Shown here one piece after another: positions 27,817-36,844 of a stretch of DNA of 64,000 nt. Numbering within the stretch: position 1 is the stretch's first letter; every line of letters starts with the position of its first letter. The translations under genes and the position numbers were made by a program. The stretch spans positions 2,418,001 through 2,482,000 of the forward strand of contig NZ_CP082164.1 of the NCBI RefSeq assembly GCF_023101685.1, read 5' to 3'. The stretch is from Bradyrhizobium sp. 186 (GTDB lineage Bacteria; Pseudomonadota; Alphaproteobacteria; Rhizobiales; Xanthobacteraceae). The notes beneath the pieces are model-generated. The model saw only the letters and a program-made list of their open reading frames with translations, had not been told where the DNA came from and searched no databases.

Positions 27817-29069
27817 ACGGCGACAAGGAACGTCGCGCAACGTCGGCGCCGCTCGATCGCGCCGACGAGCGGGTTCGCCACGATGCGGGTCTTGCCGGCG
27901 CCATGCGCGCCTTCCTGGACCGGGTCCGCTCCGGCGATCTCGGCGCGCTTCCGGTCGTGATCGGACTCGTGATCATCTGCACGGCGTTCCAGAGCCTCAA
28001 TCCGGTTTTCCTGTCGAGCAACAATCTCGTCAACCTGTTGTTCGACTGTTCGACGGTGGGGGTGATCGCGCTCGGAATCGTCTGCGTCCTGATGGTCGGC
28101 GAAATCGATCTGTCGGTCGGCTCGGTCAGCGGTTTCGCTTCGGCCATGGTCGGCGTGCTCTGGGTCAACATGGAATGGCCGGCCTGGCTCGCGATCCTCG
28201 CGGCGCTCGTCGTCGGAGGAGCCATTGGCGCGCTCTACGCGGTGTTGTTCAACCGCTTCGGGATGCCGAGCTTCGTCTCGACACTGGCGGGCCTGCTCGC
28301 GGTTCTGGGCCTGCAGCTTTATCTTCTGGGCTCGACCGGATCGATCAATCTGCCGTACGGCTCGCCGCTGGTGAATTTCGGCCAGACGCTGGTCATGCCG
28401 CCTGCGGTCGCCTACACGCTGGCTGCGGTGACCGGCGCGGTGATCTTCGCAACGGCCTTTCGAACGGCCGCCCGCCGCAAGCAGGCTGGTCTGTCGGCGA
28501 GATCGCTGGGCAGCCTGTTGCTCCGCGCCATCGTGATCACGATCATCCTCGAGCTCATCGTCTATTATCTCAACCGGGATCGCGGCGTGCCCTGGATGTT
28601 CGGTCTGTTCGTCGCCCTTGTCGTCGCGATGAACTATGCGTTGACGCGGACCAAGTGGGGACGCTCGATGAATGCCGTCGGGGGCAACCGGGAGGCGGCG
28701 CGCCGCGCAGGCATCAACGTGCGTCAGACCTACATGACGGCCTTCGTGCTATGCGCGACCTTCGCGGCCGCTGGCGGCATCCTTTCGGCGGCGCGTCTGG
28801 CGTCCGCGAGCCAGCAGGCCGGCACCGGCGATGTCAATCTCAACGCCATCGCAGCCGCCGTGATCGGCGGAACCAGCCTGTTCGGCGGTCGCGGCAGTGC
28901 TTATTCCGCGCTGCTTGGCATCATCGTAATCCAGTCGATCGCCAGCGGTCTGACGCTGCTCGATCTGTCATCTTCGCTCCGGTACATGATCACCGGCGCC
29001 GTGCTGGCCGTCGCCGTCATCGTCGACTCGCTGGCCCGCCGCTCGCGCATGTCGCATGGCCGGGCCTGA
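27813..29069 (+). CDS. Sugar ABC transporter permease (XylH/RbsC-like)
   Basis: 418 residues, about ten membrane segments. GTG start at 27813 overlaps the ATPase stop. It carries the family region [20 protein letters not shown] and [21 protein letters not shown] cytoplasmic insertion near residues 215-240 ([16 protein letters not shown]) is a XylH-type feature. It forms the membrane channel with the ATPase dimer and the binding protein. Confidence 0.9.
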   Translation: MNGDKERRATSAPLDRADERVRHDAGLAGAMRAFLDRVRSGDLGALPVVIGLVIICTAFQSLNPVFLSSNNLVNLLFDCSTVGVIALGIVCVLMVGEIDLSVGSVSGFASAMVGVLWVNMEWPAWLAILAALVVGGAIGALYAVLFNRFGMPSFVSTLAGLLAVLGLQLYLLGSTGSINLPYGSPLVNFGQTLVMPPAVAYTLAAVTGAVIFATAFRTAARRKQAGLSARSLGSLLLRAIVITIILELIVYYLNRDRGVPWMFGLFVALVVAMNYALTRTKWGRSMNAVGGNREAARRAGINVRQTYMTAFVLCATFAAAGGILSAARLASASQQAGTGDVNLNAIAAAVIGGTSLFGGRGSAYSALLGIIVIQSIASGLTLLDLSSSLRYMITGAVLAVAVIVDSLARRSRMSHGRA

Positions 29070-29094
29070 AATCACCCCAAGCAACGGGAATGCC

Positions 29095-29823
29095 ATGACT
29101 CTCACGCTGTCCGGAAAAGTGGCCGCCATCACGGGAGCGGCTTCAGGGATCGGTCTGGAATGCTCCAGGATTCTGCTGCGCGAGGGCGCGCGCGTCGTGC
29201 TGGTCGACCGTGACGAGGATGCCTTGAAGTCGGCCTGCGCAATCCTCGGCCCGGAGGCGATGCCGTTGACGATCGACCTCACCAAGCCTGAAAGCGTCAG
29301 CCATATGATGCCCCGGATACTGGACCTCGCAGGCCAGCTCGACATCTTCCACGCCAATGCGGGAACCTATGTCGGCGGCGATATCCTGGACGGCGATCCC
29401 GATGTCTGGGACCGCGTGCTGAACCTCAACGTCAACGCCGCCTTCCGCTCGGTACACGCCGTCCTGCCGCACATGGTCGCGCGCGGGACGGGCGACATCA
29501 TCGTGACGAGCTCGATTGCCGGCCTGGTGCCGGTGGTCTGGGAGCCGATCTACACCGCTTCCAAGCACGCGGTTCAAGCCTTCGTGCATACGGTCAGGCG
29601 GCAGGTCGCCAAGCATGGGCTGCGCGTCGGCGCCGTAGCTCCGGGCCCCGTGGTCACGGCCCTGATCAAGGACTGGCCCAAGGAAAAGCTCGATGGCGAG
29701 TTGGCGGCTGGAGGCTTGATGCAGCCGGCGGAAGTGGCCGAGGCCGTGCTGTTCATGCTGACACGGCCGAGGAACGTCACCATCCGCGATCTCGTCATCC
29801 TGCCGCAGAGCAACGACTTGTAA
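29095..29823 (+). CDS. Short-chain dehydrogenase, ribitol dehydrogenase-like
   Basis: 242 residues from ATG 29095; an in-frame ATG at 29056 adds 13 residues but has no ribosome site. The NAD(P) site is [11 protein letters not shown] and the active-site residues are S (VTSSIAG), Y and K (YTASKHA), with N in NAGTY. The best resemblance is to ribitol 2-dehydrogenase, which oxidises ribitol to D-ribulose. The pairing with a ribulokinase-like FGGY kinase and a pentose importer supports this. Cytoplasmic. Confidence 0.85.
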   Translation: MTLTLSGKVAAITGAASGIGLECSRILLREGARVVLVDRDEDALKSACAILGPEAMPLTIDLTKPESVSHMMPRILDLAGQLDIFHANAGTYVGGDILDGDPDVWDRVLNLNVNAAFRSVHAVLPHMVARGTGDIIVTSSIAGLVPVVWEPIYTASKHAVQAFVHTVRRQVAKHGLRVGAVAPGPVVTALIKDWPKEKLDGELAAGGLMQPAEVAEAVLFMLTRPRNVTIRDLVILPQSNDL

Positions 29824-29860
29824 CACGCGTCATCGCCAAACATGGTAGGAATCACTGAGC

Positions 29861-31477
29861 ATGCCCGAAAAGCATTTCGTCGGCATCGACGTCGGCACGG
29901 GCAGTGCGCGCGCCGCCGTGTTCGATGAGATCGGCACGTTGCTCGGTTCCGCCAAAGCGGACATTGCGCTGTGGCACGAGGCAGGCCAGATCGTCGAGCA
30001 GTCCAGCAACGACATCTGGCGGGCCGTGTGCGCCTGCGTGCAGGATGCGGTGCGTCAGGCCGGCATTCCAACGCAATCGATTGCGGGCATCGGCTTCGAC
30101 GCGACGTGCTCGCTTGTGGTGCTGGGGCCGGGGGGCGAGCCGCTGCCTGTAGGCCCCTCTGGCGACCCCGAGCGCAACATCATCGTCTGGATGGACCATC
30201 GTGCTGTCGCACAGGCGCGCAGGATCAACGCGGCAGGAGAGGTGGTCCTCAAATATGTTGGTGGCGCCATCTCGCCGGAGATGGAAACGCCGAAGTTATT
30301 GTGGCTCGCTGAAAACCTGCCACGGACTTTTCAATCGGCGTGGCAGTTCATGGATCTGGCCGACTTCCTGACCTACAAGGCCACAGGGAGCCTGACGCGA
30401 TCGGTCTGCACGGTGACATGCAAGTGGACTTATCTCGCCCATGAACGGCGCTGGGACGAGACTTATTTCAGAAGGGTTGGTCTCGGTGCGCTGGCCGACG
30501 AGGCTTTTCGTCGGATCGGGACCGAGATCGCGGACGGAGGCACGCCTCTCGGCAGCGGTCTGACCGCCGCCGCGGCCGCGCAACTTGGCTTGATACCGGG
30601 AACACCGGTCGCCGCGGGGCTGATCGACGCCCATGCCGGCGGTGTCGGAACGGTGGGCGCGCGTGGCGAGCCGGGAAACCTGCTGACGCGCATGGCCTAT
30701 GTATTCGGCACGTCGGCCTGCACGATGTCGTCGACCAATGAAGGAGCCTTCGTACCGGGGGTGTGGGGGCCGTATTTCTCCGCGATGGTGCCGGGCCTGT
30801 GGTTGAACGAAGGCGGTCAGTCCGCGGCCGGCGCCGCGATCGATCATTTGGTCCGCATGCATCCCGCCGCAGAGGAGGCTTCGAAACTGGCGCAGGCCGA
30901 TGGGATCGGCCTTAGCAATTGGCTGTCGCTTGAGGCGGAGCGACAAGGCAGGGCTTCGGCCGCGGTCGATCTCATCGGCGATTTGCATGTCGTGCCTGAA
31001 TTCATCGGCAACCGTTCGCCGTTTGCCGATCCCGACGCCCGTGGATTGATCGCCGGTCTCGGGATGGACAACGGCCTCGAGAGCCTTGTCGCGTTGTATC
31101 TCGCCGGCATGTGCGGGCTCGGCTACGGGGCGCGACAGATCGTGCGGTCGCTCCGCGAGAAGAGCGTGCCGATCGACACGATCGTCGTCAGCGGTGGTGC
31201 GGGCCAGAGCGCGCTGGCGCGTCAGCTTCTGGCAGACACGACGGGACAAATCGTGGCGGCGACAGCCTCACCCGAGCCTGTGCTTCTCGGGTCCGCCATG
31301 CTGGGCGCCGTGGCGTCAAGGCACTATCCTGATATCATCGACGCGATGTCGGCCATGTCGGCAATCAGCACACTCTATCGGCCCGACCCAGCCTCGGCTG
31401 AACCGCACGAGAGGCGATTCAGAGCATTCGAGATGCTGCAGCAGACCGCAAGATCCATCAGGTTTGGCGAGTACTGA
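29861..31477 (+). CDS. FGGY carbohydrate kinase (D-ribulokinase-like)
   Basis: 538 residues. It begins VGIDVGTGSARAAVFD, the ATPase-fold phosphate-1 motif. WMDHRAVAQARRIN and VAAGLIDAHAGGVG are substrate-domain motifs, and IVVSGGAGQSALARQLLAD is the C-terminal adenosine motif. The mix of features (MDHRA, FMDLADFL) points to the D-ribulokinase/YDR109C subgroup rather than glycerol or xylulose kinase. It would phosphorylate D-ribulose from the dehydrogenase, giving D-ribulose-5-phosphate for the pentose-phosphate pathway. Last gene of the operon, 37 bases after the dehydrogenase. Confidence 0.88.
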   Translation: MPEKHFVGIDVGTGSARAAVFDEIGTLLGSAKADIALWHEAGQIVEQSSNDIWRAVCACVQDAVRQAGIPTQSIAGIGFDATCSLVVLGPGGEPLPVGPSGDPERNIIVWMDHRAVAQARRINAAGEVVLKYVGGAISPEMETPKLLWLAENLPRTFQSAWQFMDLADFLTYKATGSLTRSVCTVTCKWTYLAHERRWDETYFRRVGLGALADEAFRRIGTEIADGGTPLGSGLTAAAAAQLGLIPGTPVAAGLIDAHAGGVGTVGARGEPGNLLTRMAYVFGTSACTMSSTNEGAFVPGVWGPYFSAMVPGLWLNEGGQSAAGAAIDHLVRMHPAAEEASKLAQADGIGLSNWLSLEAERQGRASAAVDLIGDLHVVPEFIGNRSPFADPDARGLIAGLGMDNGLESLVALYLAGMCGLGYGARQIVRSLREKSVPIDTIVVSGGAGQSALARQLLADTTGQIVAATASPEPVLLGSAMLGAVASRHYPDIIDAMSAMSAISTLYRPDPASAEPHERRFRAFEMLQQTARSIRFGEY

Positions 31478-31781
31478 TGCTCGCAGGCTGAAGCTGAACT
31501 TGGGTAGAGAAGTATTCACTCTACATCATCAAAGATTGCGGAAACGCTCCCCTCCGTCCGCTCGTGGTCGCCTCGCGACTTGGTGTCTGTTCGCTAGCCC
31601 AAGTGACGTTCGGATCGGTGGTTGCGCCTCCCCGCAACCACTTTCAGTATAACTCACTCGCCGTCCCGGTTTAATCGCCGGAACGGATTTAGCTTTTCTG
31701 AAGAACGCAGCGGGGCAGGGCGGTGGAGCAGTCCAGCTACGGACGACGTGAGCCGGTCCGTCGATGGCGGATTCCACCGAC
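31478..31781. other. Intergenic stretch, no gene recognised
   Basis: Follows the ribulokinase gene and runs into the cyclase fragment. I see no terminator and no gene. Confidence 0.35.
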
Positions 31782-32014
31782 GACCGGATTTCAACGCGTT
31801 CTGGCATGCGATGCTCTCGGGCGAACATCCCGCGCTGCGGCGCGGCCGCAGAATGTTACGATTGCTATCGCCTGCTGCCGGCGATCGCTGCCGCCCGTGC
31901 TTCGCGGGATTCGACGGTTTCACTGCACCGGCAATGCGTCTCATGGGCCGCCTTGAACTCAAGGGCTATTCGGAGCCGGTCAAAGCCTATGTGACACGGG
32001 TGTCGCCGTTGTAA
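31782..32014 (+). pseudogene. Internally deleted adenylate/guanylate cyclase-family gene
   Basis: The N-terminal Cys-bearing region typical of a bacterial class III cyclase subgroup is visible (DFNAFWHAMLSGEHPALRRG, then CRPCFAGFDGFTAPAMRLMG). It joins directly to a C-terminal end LELKGYSEPVKAYVTRV. The catalytic domain of about 150 residues that should lie between is missing. The junction is near 31948. The frame is preserved across it, so a short protein could still be made, but no start with a good ribosome site is seen. Confidence 0.6.
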
Positions 32015-32092
32015 TCGGCCGAGCGCGAAGTCGCGCACAGCGCCAGGGGTGTTCATTTTCGCGAATTACGCTTTTGGCAATCGCAAAGTCAC

Positions 32093-32830
32093 TTAGCTCT
32101 GCGTCAAATCAAGAGCTTGAACATGACCTGAAGCTTTGTTGTCCCTCGACTGAAAATGGACATGTATCTTCGACCCTTTCGGTGTGAAGATTCCCTCGTG
32201 CTGGCTCGACCAGAAGCCGACCGGCGTTGCCTCTGATCGATGAACCTCAAACGGGATCTGGATCGCTTGATGAGCATCCGTGCCGGGGAGGGCGTCGGGC
32301 TTGGCATCGACGACATGGAAAGCGATCTGTTTCGGTCTTCCCGTCACGACGAAGGGGAAGGCTTGGCTCAACCCGGCCTTTTTCCCAGCGTCGCCGACAA
32401 ATGTCTCAAGTTCTGAATAGGTCCTGATATCCGGCGGCACCGGCGTAATCTGCCAGGAAGGAACTTCAGCCCAGACGCAAATCTTCGCGTCGCCATCATA
32501 GCCTTCGGTCACTTGGATGGAACGATCGGTTCCAACACGGGCGAGCAGCGACAGGCCGTCGGCAATGGTGATTTCGCCGGTTAATCCTCCAAGCGCTCCC
32601 AGACCCCAGAGATGTGAGGTTCCTTTCAGCATCCGAAGGTCGAGGACTGCATCACGTTTGCCCATCATGATCGCCTCGCGAATAGAGCCAGCGTAGCGGA
32701 GAACATAACCCGCTCCGCGGATTTCACCCGTTGCTGCGAAGGCAGTCGCCATGCCTGTGGACCGAAAGCTTGCAAGAGCTGCACACGTGGCGCAGCCGGT
32801 CAATAGAAGGTGTCGTCGGGTCAGCATCAT
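32093..32830 (-). CDS. Exported alpha-acetolactate decarboxylase-like protein
   Basis: 245 residues. The head MMLTRRHLLLTGCATCAALA has a Tat-like RR and a possible lipobox (LTGC), so the protein is probably exported and perhaps lipid-anchored. The body resembles acetolactate decarboxylase (BudA): LKGTSHLWGLGALGGLTGEITIADG at the N-terminal motif and KIHVHFQSRDNKASGHV near the end, which keeps the H-x-H...H zinc ligands. BudA usually acts in the cytoplasm on acetolactate, so an exported form must have another substrate or role. It stands alone. Confidence 0.75.
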   Translation of the reverse strand: MMLTRRHLLLTGCATCAALASFRSTGMATAFAATGEIRGAGYVLRYAGSIREAIMMGKRDAVLDLRMLKGTSHLWGLGALGGLTGEITIADGLSLLARVGTDRSIQVTEGYDGDAKICVWAEVPSWQITPVPPDIRTYSELETFVGDAGKKAGLSQAFPFVVTGRPKQIAFHVVDAKPDALPGTDAHQAIQIPFEVHRSEATPVGFWSSQHEGIFTPKGSKIHVHFQSRDNKASGHVQALDLTQS

Positions 32831-32960
32831 GCCTCTGTCGCTTATTGGCTAAGTCGCACATTCTTGCCATCGCGACGGCATCGGGGACATGATTTCAATC
32901 ATATGTCTCCTCGGTGCTCTGGAATAATTTCCGCCATCAAAGATGGTTAGGAGAGGCACA

Positions 32961-33462
32961 ATGAACCGACTAAGTATCATTGCTGTCACGACAGCATCGC
33001 TAATTCTGGGAATTCCGCTAACTGTAGCGAGTGCGGTCGGCCAACAAAATGCTCAACAGACTCCGGAAGTCGAGGGCGTCAACGCTGCGAACCAAGTCTT
33101 CATTGCGGCGATATCGGCACGTGACATCAGCGCAATGGACAAAGTTTGGGCGCACGAACCCTACGCAACATTCGTGGGTCCCCTCAGCACAACAATTGTG
33201 GTTGGTTGGGACGGCATCAGGAAGGCTTGGGAGATGCGCTTCAGCCAGTTTGACCGCGCGTGACAATCTCGGTGGCAGAATCCCATGTTCGCACCAATGG
33301 GAACGCCGCATGGGCCGTCGGAATCGAGAAGGTGCAGTTGCTACGGAAGAATCGCGATACGCTGAGCTTCGATGCTTTCGTGACGAACGTGTTTGAGAAC
33401 CGTGACGGTCAGGGCTCGTGGTGTCTCACCAGGCGACTCCTATTTTCAGGGAACCAAGGTAG
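32961..33462 (+). pseudogene. Secreted NTF2/SnoaL-like protein, two frameshifts
   Basis: A ribosome site (TAGGAGAGG) and ATG 32961 start a signal peptide (MNRLSIIAVTTASLILGIPL) and an NTF2-like fold (NAANQVFIAAISARDISAMD, then VWAHEPYATFVGPLS). After RFSQFDR two extra bases at about 33256-33260 shift to the frame of VTISVAESHVRTNGNAAWAV. A second shift near 33412 moves to VVSHQATPIFREPR and TAG. The protein is probably inactive. Confidence 0.75.
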
Positions 33463-33489
33463 CTCGCGTACCGCCCTAGAGATCCACGA

Positions 33490-34071
33490 TCATGAGCCAA
33501 GCGATCTCTTGAGCAAGATGCGGGCACCCGCGCGTTCGATCGCCCCTGCTTGCTCAAGGCTGGCGAGCGTCCGATAGAGAACCTCGCGGGTCAAGCCAAG
33601 CTCGCTGGCGATGTCTTGAAGTTGACTTCGCAGATCGACTGTCCGGCCGTCAGGCCCGGCGTTGAGATCGAGGTAGAGCATGACGCGCTCTTTGGCGGAA
33701 CGAACCTTCATAATCTCGAGACGGTGCCGCAGGTCTATGACTTGATGCGCCACGAGGGAAAGGAAGGACATGGCGTTTGCCGGGTCCGCACGAAGCGCGT
33801 TTAGCACCGCGGCCGTGGGATATATGCACACTCGTGATGGCTCCGTTGCCACAGCGTCACAATGGAAGATGTCCGCAAAAAGCGCCGCTTCAACGAAGAA
33901 CTTGCCGGACAATGTCGTGCCAAGGACCAATGACCGACCGTCAAATGTCTGTCGCTCCAACCGCAGGCGTCCCGCTTCGACAAAATAGATAGCGGTGACT
34001 TTCTCGCCCTGCCTGAACAGCATCTCATTTCGAGCGAGCGAGCGTCTTTCGAGGGTCTGTTCGTCTAGCAT
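33490..34071 (-). CDS. Crp/Fnr-family transcription regulator
   Basis: 193 residues. The cyclic-nucleotide-binding-like domain includes RNEMLFRQGEKVTAIYFVEAGRLRL and LGTTLSGKFFVEAALF. The C-terminal winged helix has LQDIASELGLTREVLYRTLASLEQAGAI. It lacks the Fnr iron-sulfur Cys cluster (two scattered Cys only), so it is not an Fnr-type oxygen sensor. Effector unknown. It is divergent from nothing close. The next gene upstream, the ArsR-rhodanese gene, is on the same strand 34 bases away, so both may be one transcript. Confidence 0.88.
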   Translation of the reverse strand: MLDEQTLERRSLARNEMLFRQGEKVTAIYFVEAGRLRLERQTFDGRSLVLGTTLSGKFFVEAALFADIFHCDAVATEPSRVCIYPTAAVLNALRADPANAMSFLSLVAHQVIDLRHRLEIMKVRSAKERVMLYLDLNAGPDGRTVDLRSQLQDIASELGLTREVLYRTLASLEQAGAIERAGARILLKRSLGS

Positions 34072-34105
34072 GCTGCACTAATCCCTTGCCTAGCCAAGGA
34101 GGTGT

Positions 34106-34774
34106 TCAGGCCGTAGCTTCGATCGGCAAGCCCGCAGCCTTCCATTCGGGATAACCATCCTCAAGCCGACGGACGTGATAGCCTCGCGTTCGAAGCGCCG
34201 CGACCGCCTCGAACGAGAGAACACAATAAGGGCCACGGCAATAGGCGATGATTTCGCGGTCCGCCGGAAGTTCGGCCAGGCGATGTTCCAGCTTGCCAAG
34301 TGGGATGTTGAGGGCGCCGGGAAGATGTCCGAGCGCAAACTCATCTTCGGGCCGCACGTCGAGAACCGTGACAAGGCCATCACGCAGCCGGCAGACCAGA
34401 TCCTTTCTCGACACAGCCTCCAGCGCATCGCGCGCGTGGAAGTAGTCGGTCATGATGCGATTGACCTCGGCCACATTGCGCTCGCCCACGCGCCCGAGCG
34501 CGCGCATCAGCTCGACCACCTCACTATCGCCGGCCAGCCGGTACAGCACGTGCTTGCCGCGACGCTCGGTATCGACAAGGCGCGCGCGCCGCAGGATCTG
34601 CAGGTGACGCGAGGTGTTGGCAAAGCTCAATTTGGCCCTCGCGGATAGATCTTCGACGCTCCGCGATCCCTGGGCGATGTGCTCCAGCAGTTCCAGCCTG
34701 TGGGCGTGGCCAAGCGCCTGGGCCACTTCAGCCAGGCCGGCGAAAATCGTCTGCTTTGGTCCGGTGCTTGACAC
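34106..34774 (-). CDS. ArsR-family regulator fused to a rhodanese domain
   Basis: 222 residues. The N-terminal winged helix (LGHAHRLELLEHIAQGSRSV, LSFANTSRHLQILRRARLVD) binds DNA. The C-terminal rhodanese domain (VTVLDVRPEDEFALGHLPGA) has the active-site Cys in IAYCRGPYC. This architecture is known in sulfur-responsive regulators that sense sulfane sulfur or persulfide through rhodanese thiols. It is divergent from the MBL dioxygenase-like gene, with an inverted-repeat operator between, so it probably represses that gene until persulfide appears. Confidence 0.88.
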   Translation of the reverse strand: MSSTGPKQTIFAGLAEVAQALGHAHRLELLEHIAQGSRSVEDLSARAKLSFANTSRHLQILRRARLVDTERRGKHVLYRLAGDSEVVELMRALGRVGERNVAEVNRIMTDYFHARDALEAVSRKDLVCRLRDGLVTVLDVRPEDEFALGHLPGALNIPLGKLEHRLAELPADREIIAYCRGPYCVLSFEAVAALRTRGYHVRRLEDGYPEWKAAGLPIEATA

Positions 34775-34793
34775 GGTCCCCTCTCAGTGAAAC

Positions 34794-34815
34794 ATTCAGC
34801 AGAATGATTGAATCA
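34794..34815. promoter_or_regulatory. Candidate operator for the ArsR-rhodanese regulator
   Basis: attc-agca-gaat followed by tgatt-g-aatca, two adjacent perfect inverted repeats in the 72-base space between the divergent genes. ArsR proteins bind such AT-rich palindromes. Confidence 0.5.
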
Positions 34816-34846
34816 AATTACCCTAAGGAATTCGGGAACGCAAGCC

Positions 34847-35587
34847 ATGATTATCCGCCAATTCCTGCACACTGAACCCGTCGGCATCTCTTACTTGTTC
34901 GGCTGTGGCGGGCGCGCGACCGTCGCGGTCGTCGATCCCATCGGCGATATCGAGCCCTATCTGCGCGCGGCAGAAGCCGCCGGCATGCGCATCCATTTCG
35001 TCATCGATACCCATGTTCATGCCGACCATCGCTCGGCCGGCCGGCAACTCGCCGAGGCTTCCGGCGCGGAATATGTGCTCGGGTCGCGCGCAGAAGTTTC
35101 GTTTCCTTTCAGGGGCGTTCGCGACGAAGAGGTGCTTGCCCTCGGCAACGTCGCTGCGAAGGTGCTGCACACGCCCGGCCACACGCCGGAACACATCTGT
35201 ATTCTAGTGACCGATCGTACCCGGGGCGACGAGCCCTGGTTCGTGCTGACCGGTCATACGTTGATGGTCGGCGACCTCGGCCGCACCGAACTCGCGGTCA
35301 GCGCGGAGCAGGGCGCGAAAGACCTGTTCCAAAGCGTCCGCCGCCTGAAAGCGCTGCCGGACCATGTCGAGGTTCTGCCCGGTGCCTATGCCGGCTCAGT
35401 ATGCGGCCGTCGCCTGAGCGGCAAGCCCTGGTCGACCATTGGCTTCGAGAAGCGCCACAATGAGGCGTTCAGGATCGACGCGCAAGCCGAGTTCATCCGC
35501 TTCATGCTCGCCGAAATTCCACCGGCTCCACCCGAGGCCGCCGCATTGAGGGCTGCGAATGCCGGCGCGACGGCCGCAGCCGCCTGA
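34847..35587 (+). CDS. Metallo-beta-lactamase-fold persulfide dioxygenase-like protein
   Basis: 246 residues from ATG 34847; a TTG at 34808 has no better support. The metal site is THVHADH, PGHTPEH and GDLGRTEL, as in the ETHE1/persulfide dioxygenase and Blh group of mono-iron enzymes, which turn glutathione persulfide to sulfite. Cytoplasmic. Divergent from the ArsR-rhodanese gene and followed four bases later by an MFS gene, so it heads a sulfur-handling operon. Confidence 0.85.
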   Translation: MIIRQFLHTEPVGISYLFGCGGRATVAVVDPIGDIEPYLRAAEAAGMRIHFVIDTHVHADHRSAGRQLAEASGAEYVLGSRAEVSFPFRGVRDEEVLALGNVAAKVLHTPGHTPEHICILVTDRTRGDEPWFVLTGHTLMVGDLGRTELAVSAEQGAKDLFQSVRRLKALPDHVEVLPGAYAGSVCGRRLSGKPWSTIGFEKRHNEAFRIDAQAEFIRFMLAEIPPAPPEAAALRAANAGATAAAA

Positions 35588-35590
35588 CCC

Positions 35591-36844
35591 ATGAGTGAAG
35601 CGCCAACGGCTTCAATGGAGAAAGGCCCGCGCGTCAGGCTCGGGCTCAAGGAAAACTGGCAACAGTTCGCGCTGCTGATTCTGATCAATGCCTTTGTCGG
35701 AGGCATGGTCGGAATCGAGCGAACCGTGGTGCCGCTGATTGGCGCGGAAGAGTTCGGCATTGCCTCGACGACGATCGTGGTGTCCTTCATCGTCGGCTTC
35801 GGCGTCGTCAAGGCGCTTGCCAATCTGGTTTCGGGGCAACTCGCCGATAGCTGGGGCCGCAAGCGTGTTCTTGTCCTCGGCTGGCTGGTCGGGCTACCGG
35901 TCCCCTTCATGATCGTATGGGCCCCGAGTTGGGGATGGATCATTGCGGCCAACGCGCTGCTCGGCATCAATCAGGGGCTTGCCTGGTCGATGACGGTGAT
36001 CATGAAGGTCGATCTGGTCGGACCGAAGTCACGCGGCCTTGCCGTCGGCCTCAACGAATTCGCCGGCTACCTCGCCGTTGGCGTCACGGCATTCCTGACC
36101 GGCTATCTCGCCTCTCGATACGGCCTCCGACCCGTGCCGATCTATCTCGGTATCGGATATGCGGTTCTGGGCTTCTTGTTGTCGATCGTGCTTGTCCGCG
36201 ACACCCGCGACCACGTTCGGCTCGAAGCCGCCGGGGCTTCGAAACAATCCACGCCAATGAGCTTTCGAGAAATCTTTGTTCTCACCTCGTTCGGAAACCG
36301 CAACCTCTTCGCCGCGTCGCAGGCCGGCCTCGTCAACAACCTCAACGACGGCATGAGCTGGGGTATTTTCCCGTTGTTCTTCGCCGGCTTTGGCCTCGGC
36401 GTCGAGCGTATCGGTATTCTGAAGGCGATCTATCCTGCGACATGGGGAATCCTCCAGATCGCCACCGGCCCATTGAGCGATCGCTGGGGCCGTAAGGGCC
36501 TGATCATCGCCGGCATGTGGGTCCAGTCGGCCGGCCTTTTCCTCACCGCTGCGACACGCCAGTTCGAATGGTGGCTCATGGGCAGCCTTCTGCTTGGCCT
36601 CGGCACGGCAATGGTCTACCCGAGCCTTATTGCCGCGGTCTCCGACGCCTCGCATCCGGCCTCGCGCGCGCGCTCGCTCAGCGTCTATCGCTTCTGGCGC
36701 GATCTCGGTTACGCGATCGGCGCGCTCTCTGCGGGCATCATTGCCGATATTTTCGGAATGGCTTGGGCGATCGGGTCGATTGCTGCCTTGACCTTTCTCT
36801 CGGGAGCCGTGGTCGCGCTGGCAATGCGAGAGAAAGCCGTATGA
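35591..36844 (+). CDS. MFS transporter
   Basis: 417 residues, twelve predicted membrane segments, with the MFS loop motif LADSWGRKR and a second LSDRWGRKG. It begins four bases after the MBL gene and its stop overlaps the next start (ATGA). In the operon with persulfide dioxygenase and cysteine desulfurase, it may export sulfite or another sulfur metabolite. Substrate unknown from the sequence. Confidence 0.88.
   Translation: MSEAPTASMEKGPRVRLGLKENWQQFALLILINAFVGGMVGIERTVVPLIGAEEFGIASTTIVVSFIVGFGVVKALANLVSGQLADSWGRKRVLVLGWLVGLPVPFMIVWAPSWGWIIAANALLGINQGLAWSMTVIMKVDLVGPKSRGLAVGLNEFAGYLAVGVTAFLTGYLASRYGLRPVPIYLGIGYAVLGFLLSIVLVRDTRDHVRLEAAGASKQSTPMSFREIFVLTSFGNRNLFAASQAGLVNNLNDGMSWGIFPLFFAGFGLGVERIGILKAIYPATWGILQIATGPLSDRWGRKGLIIAGMWVQSAGLFLTAATRQFEWWLMGSLLLGLGTAMVYPSLIAAVSDASHPASRARSLSVYRFWRDLGYAIGALSAGIIADIFGMAWAIGSIAALTFLSGAVVALAMREKAV

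Noticed and set aside
32888..32910. Fnr-type box near the acetolactate-decarboxylase-like gene (gacatgatttcaatcatatgtc)
   Set aside because: Does not fit TTGAT-N4-ATCAA; an imperfect palindrome with no clear binder.
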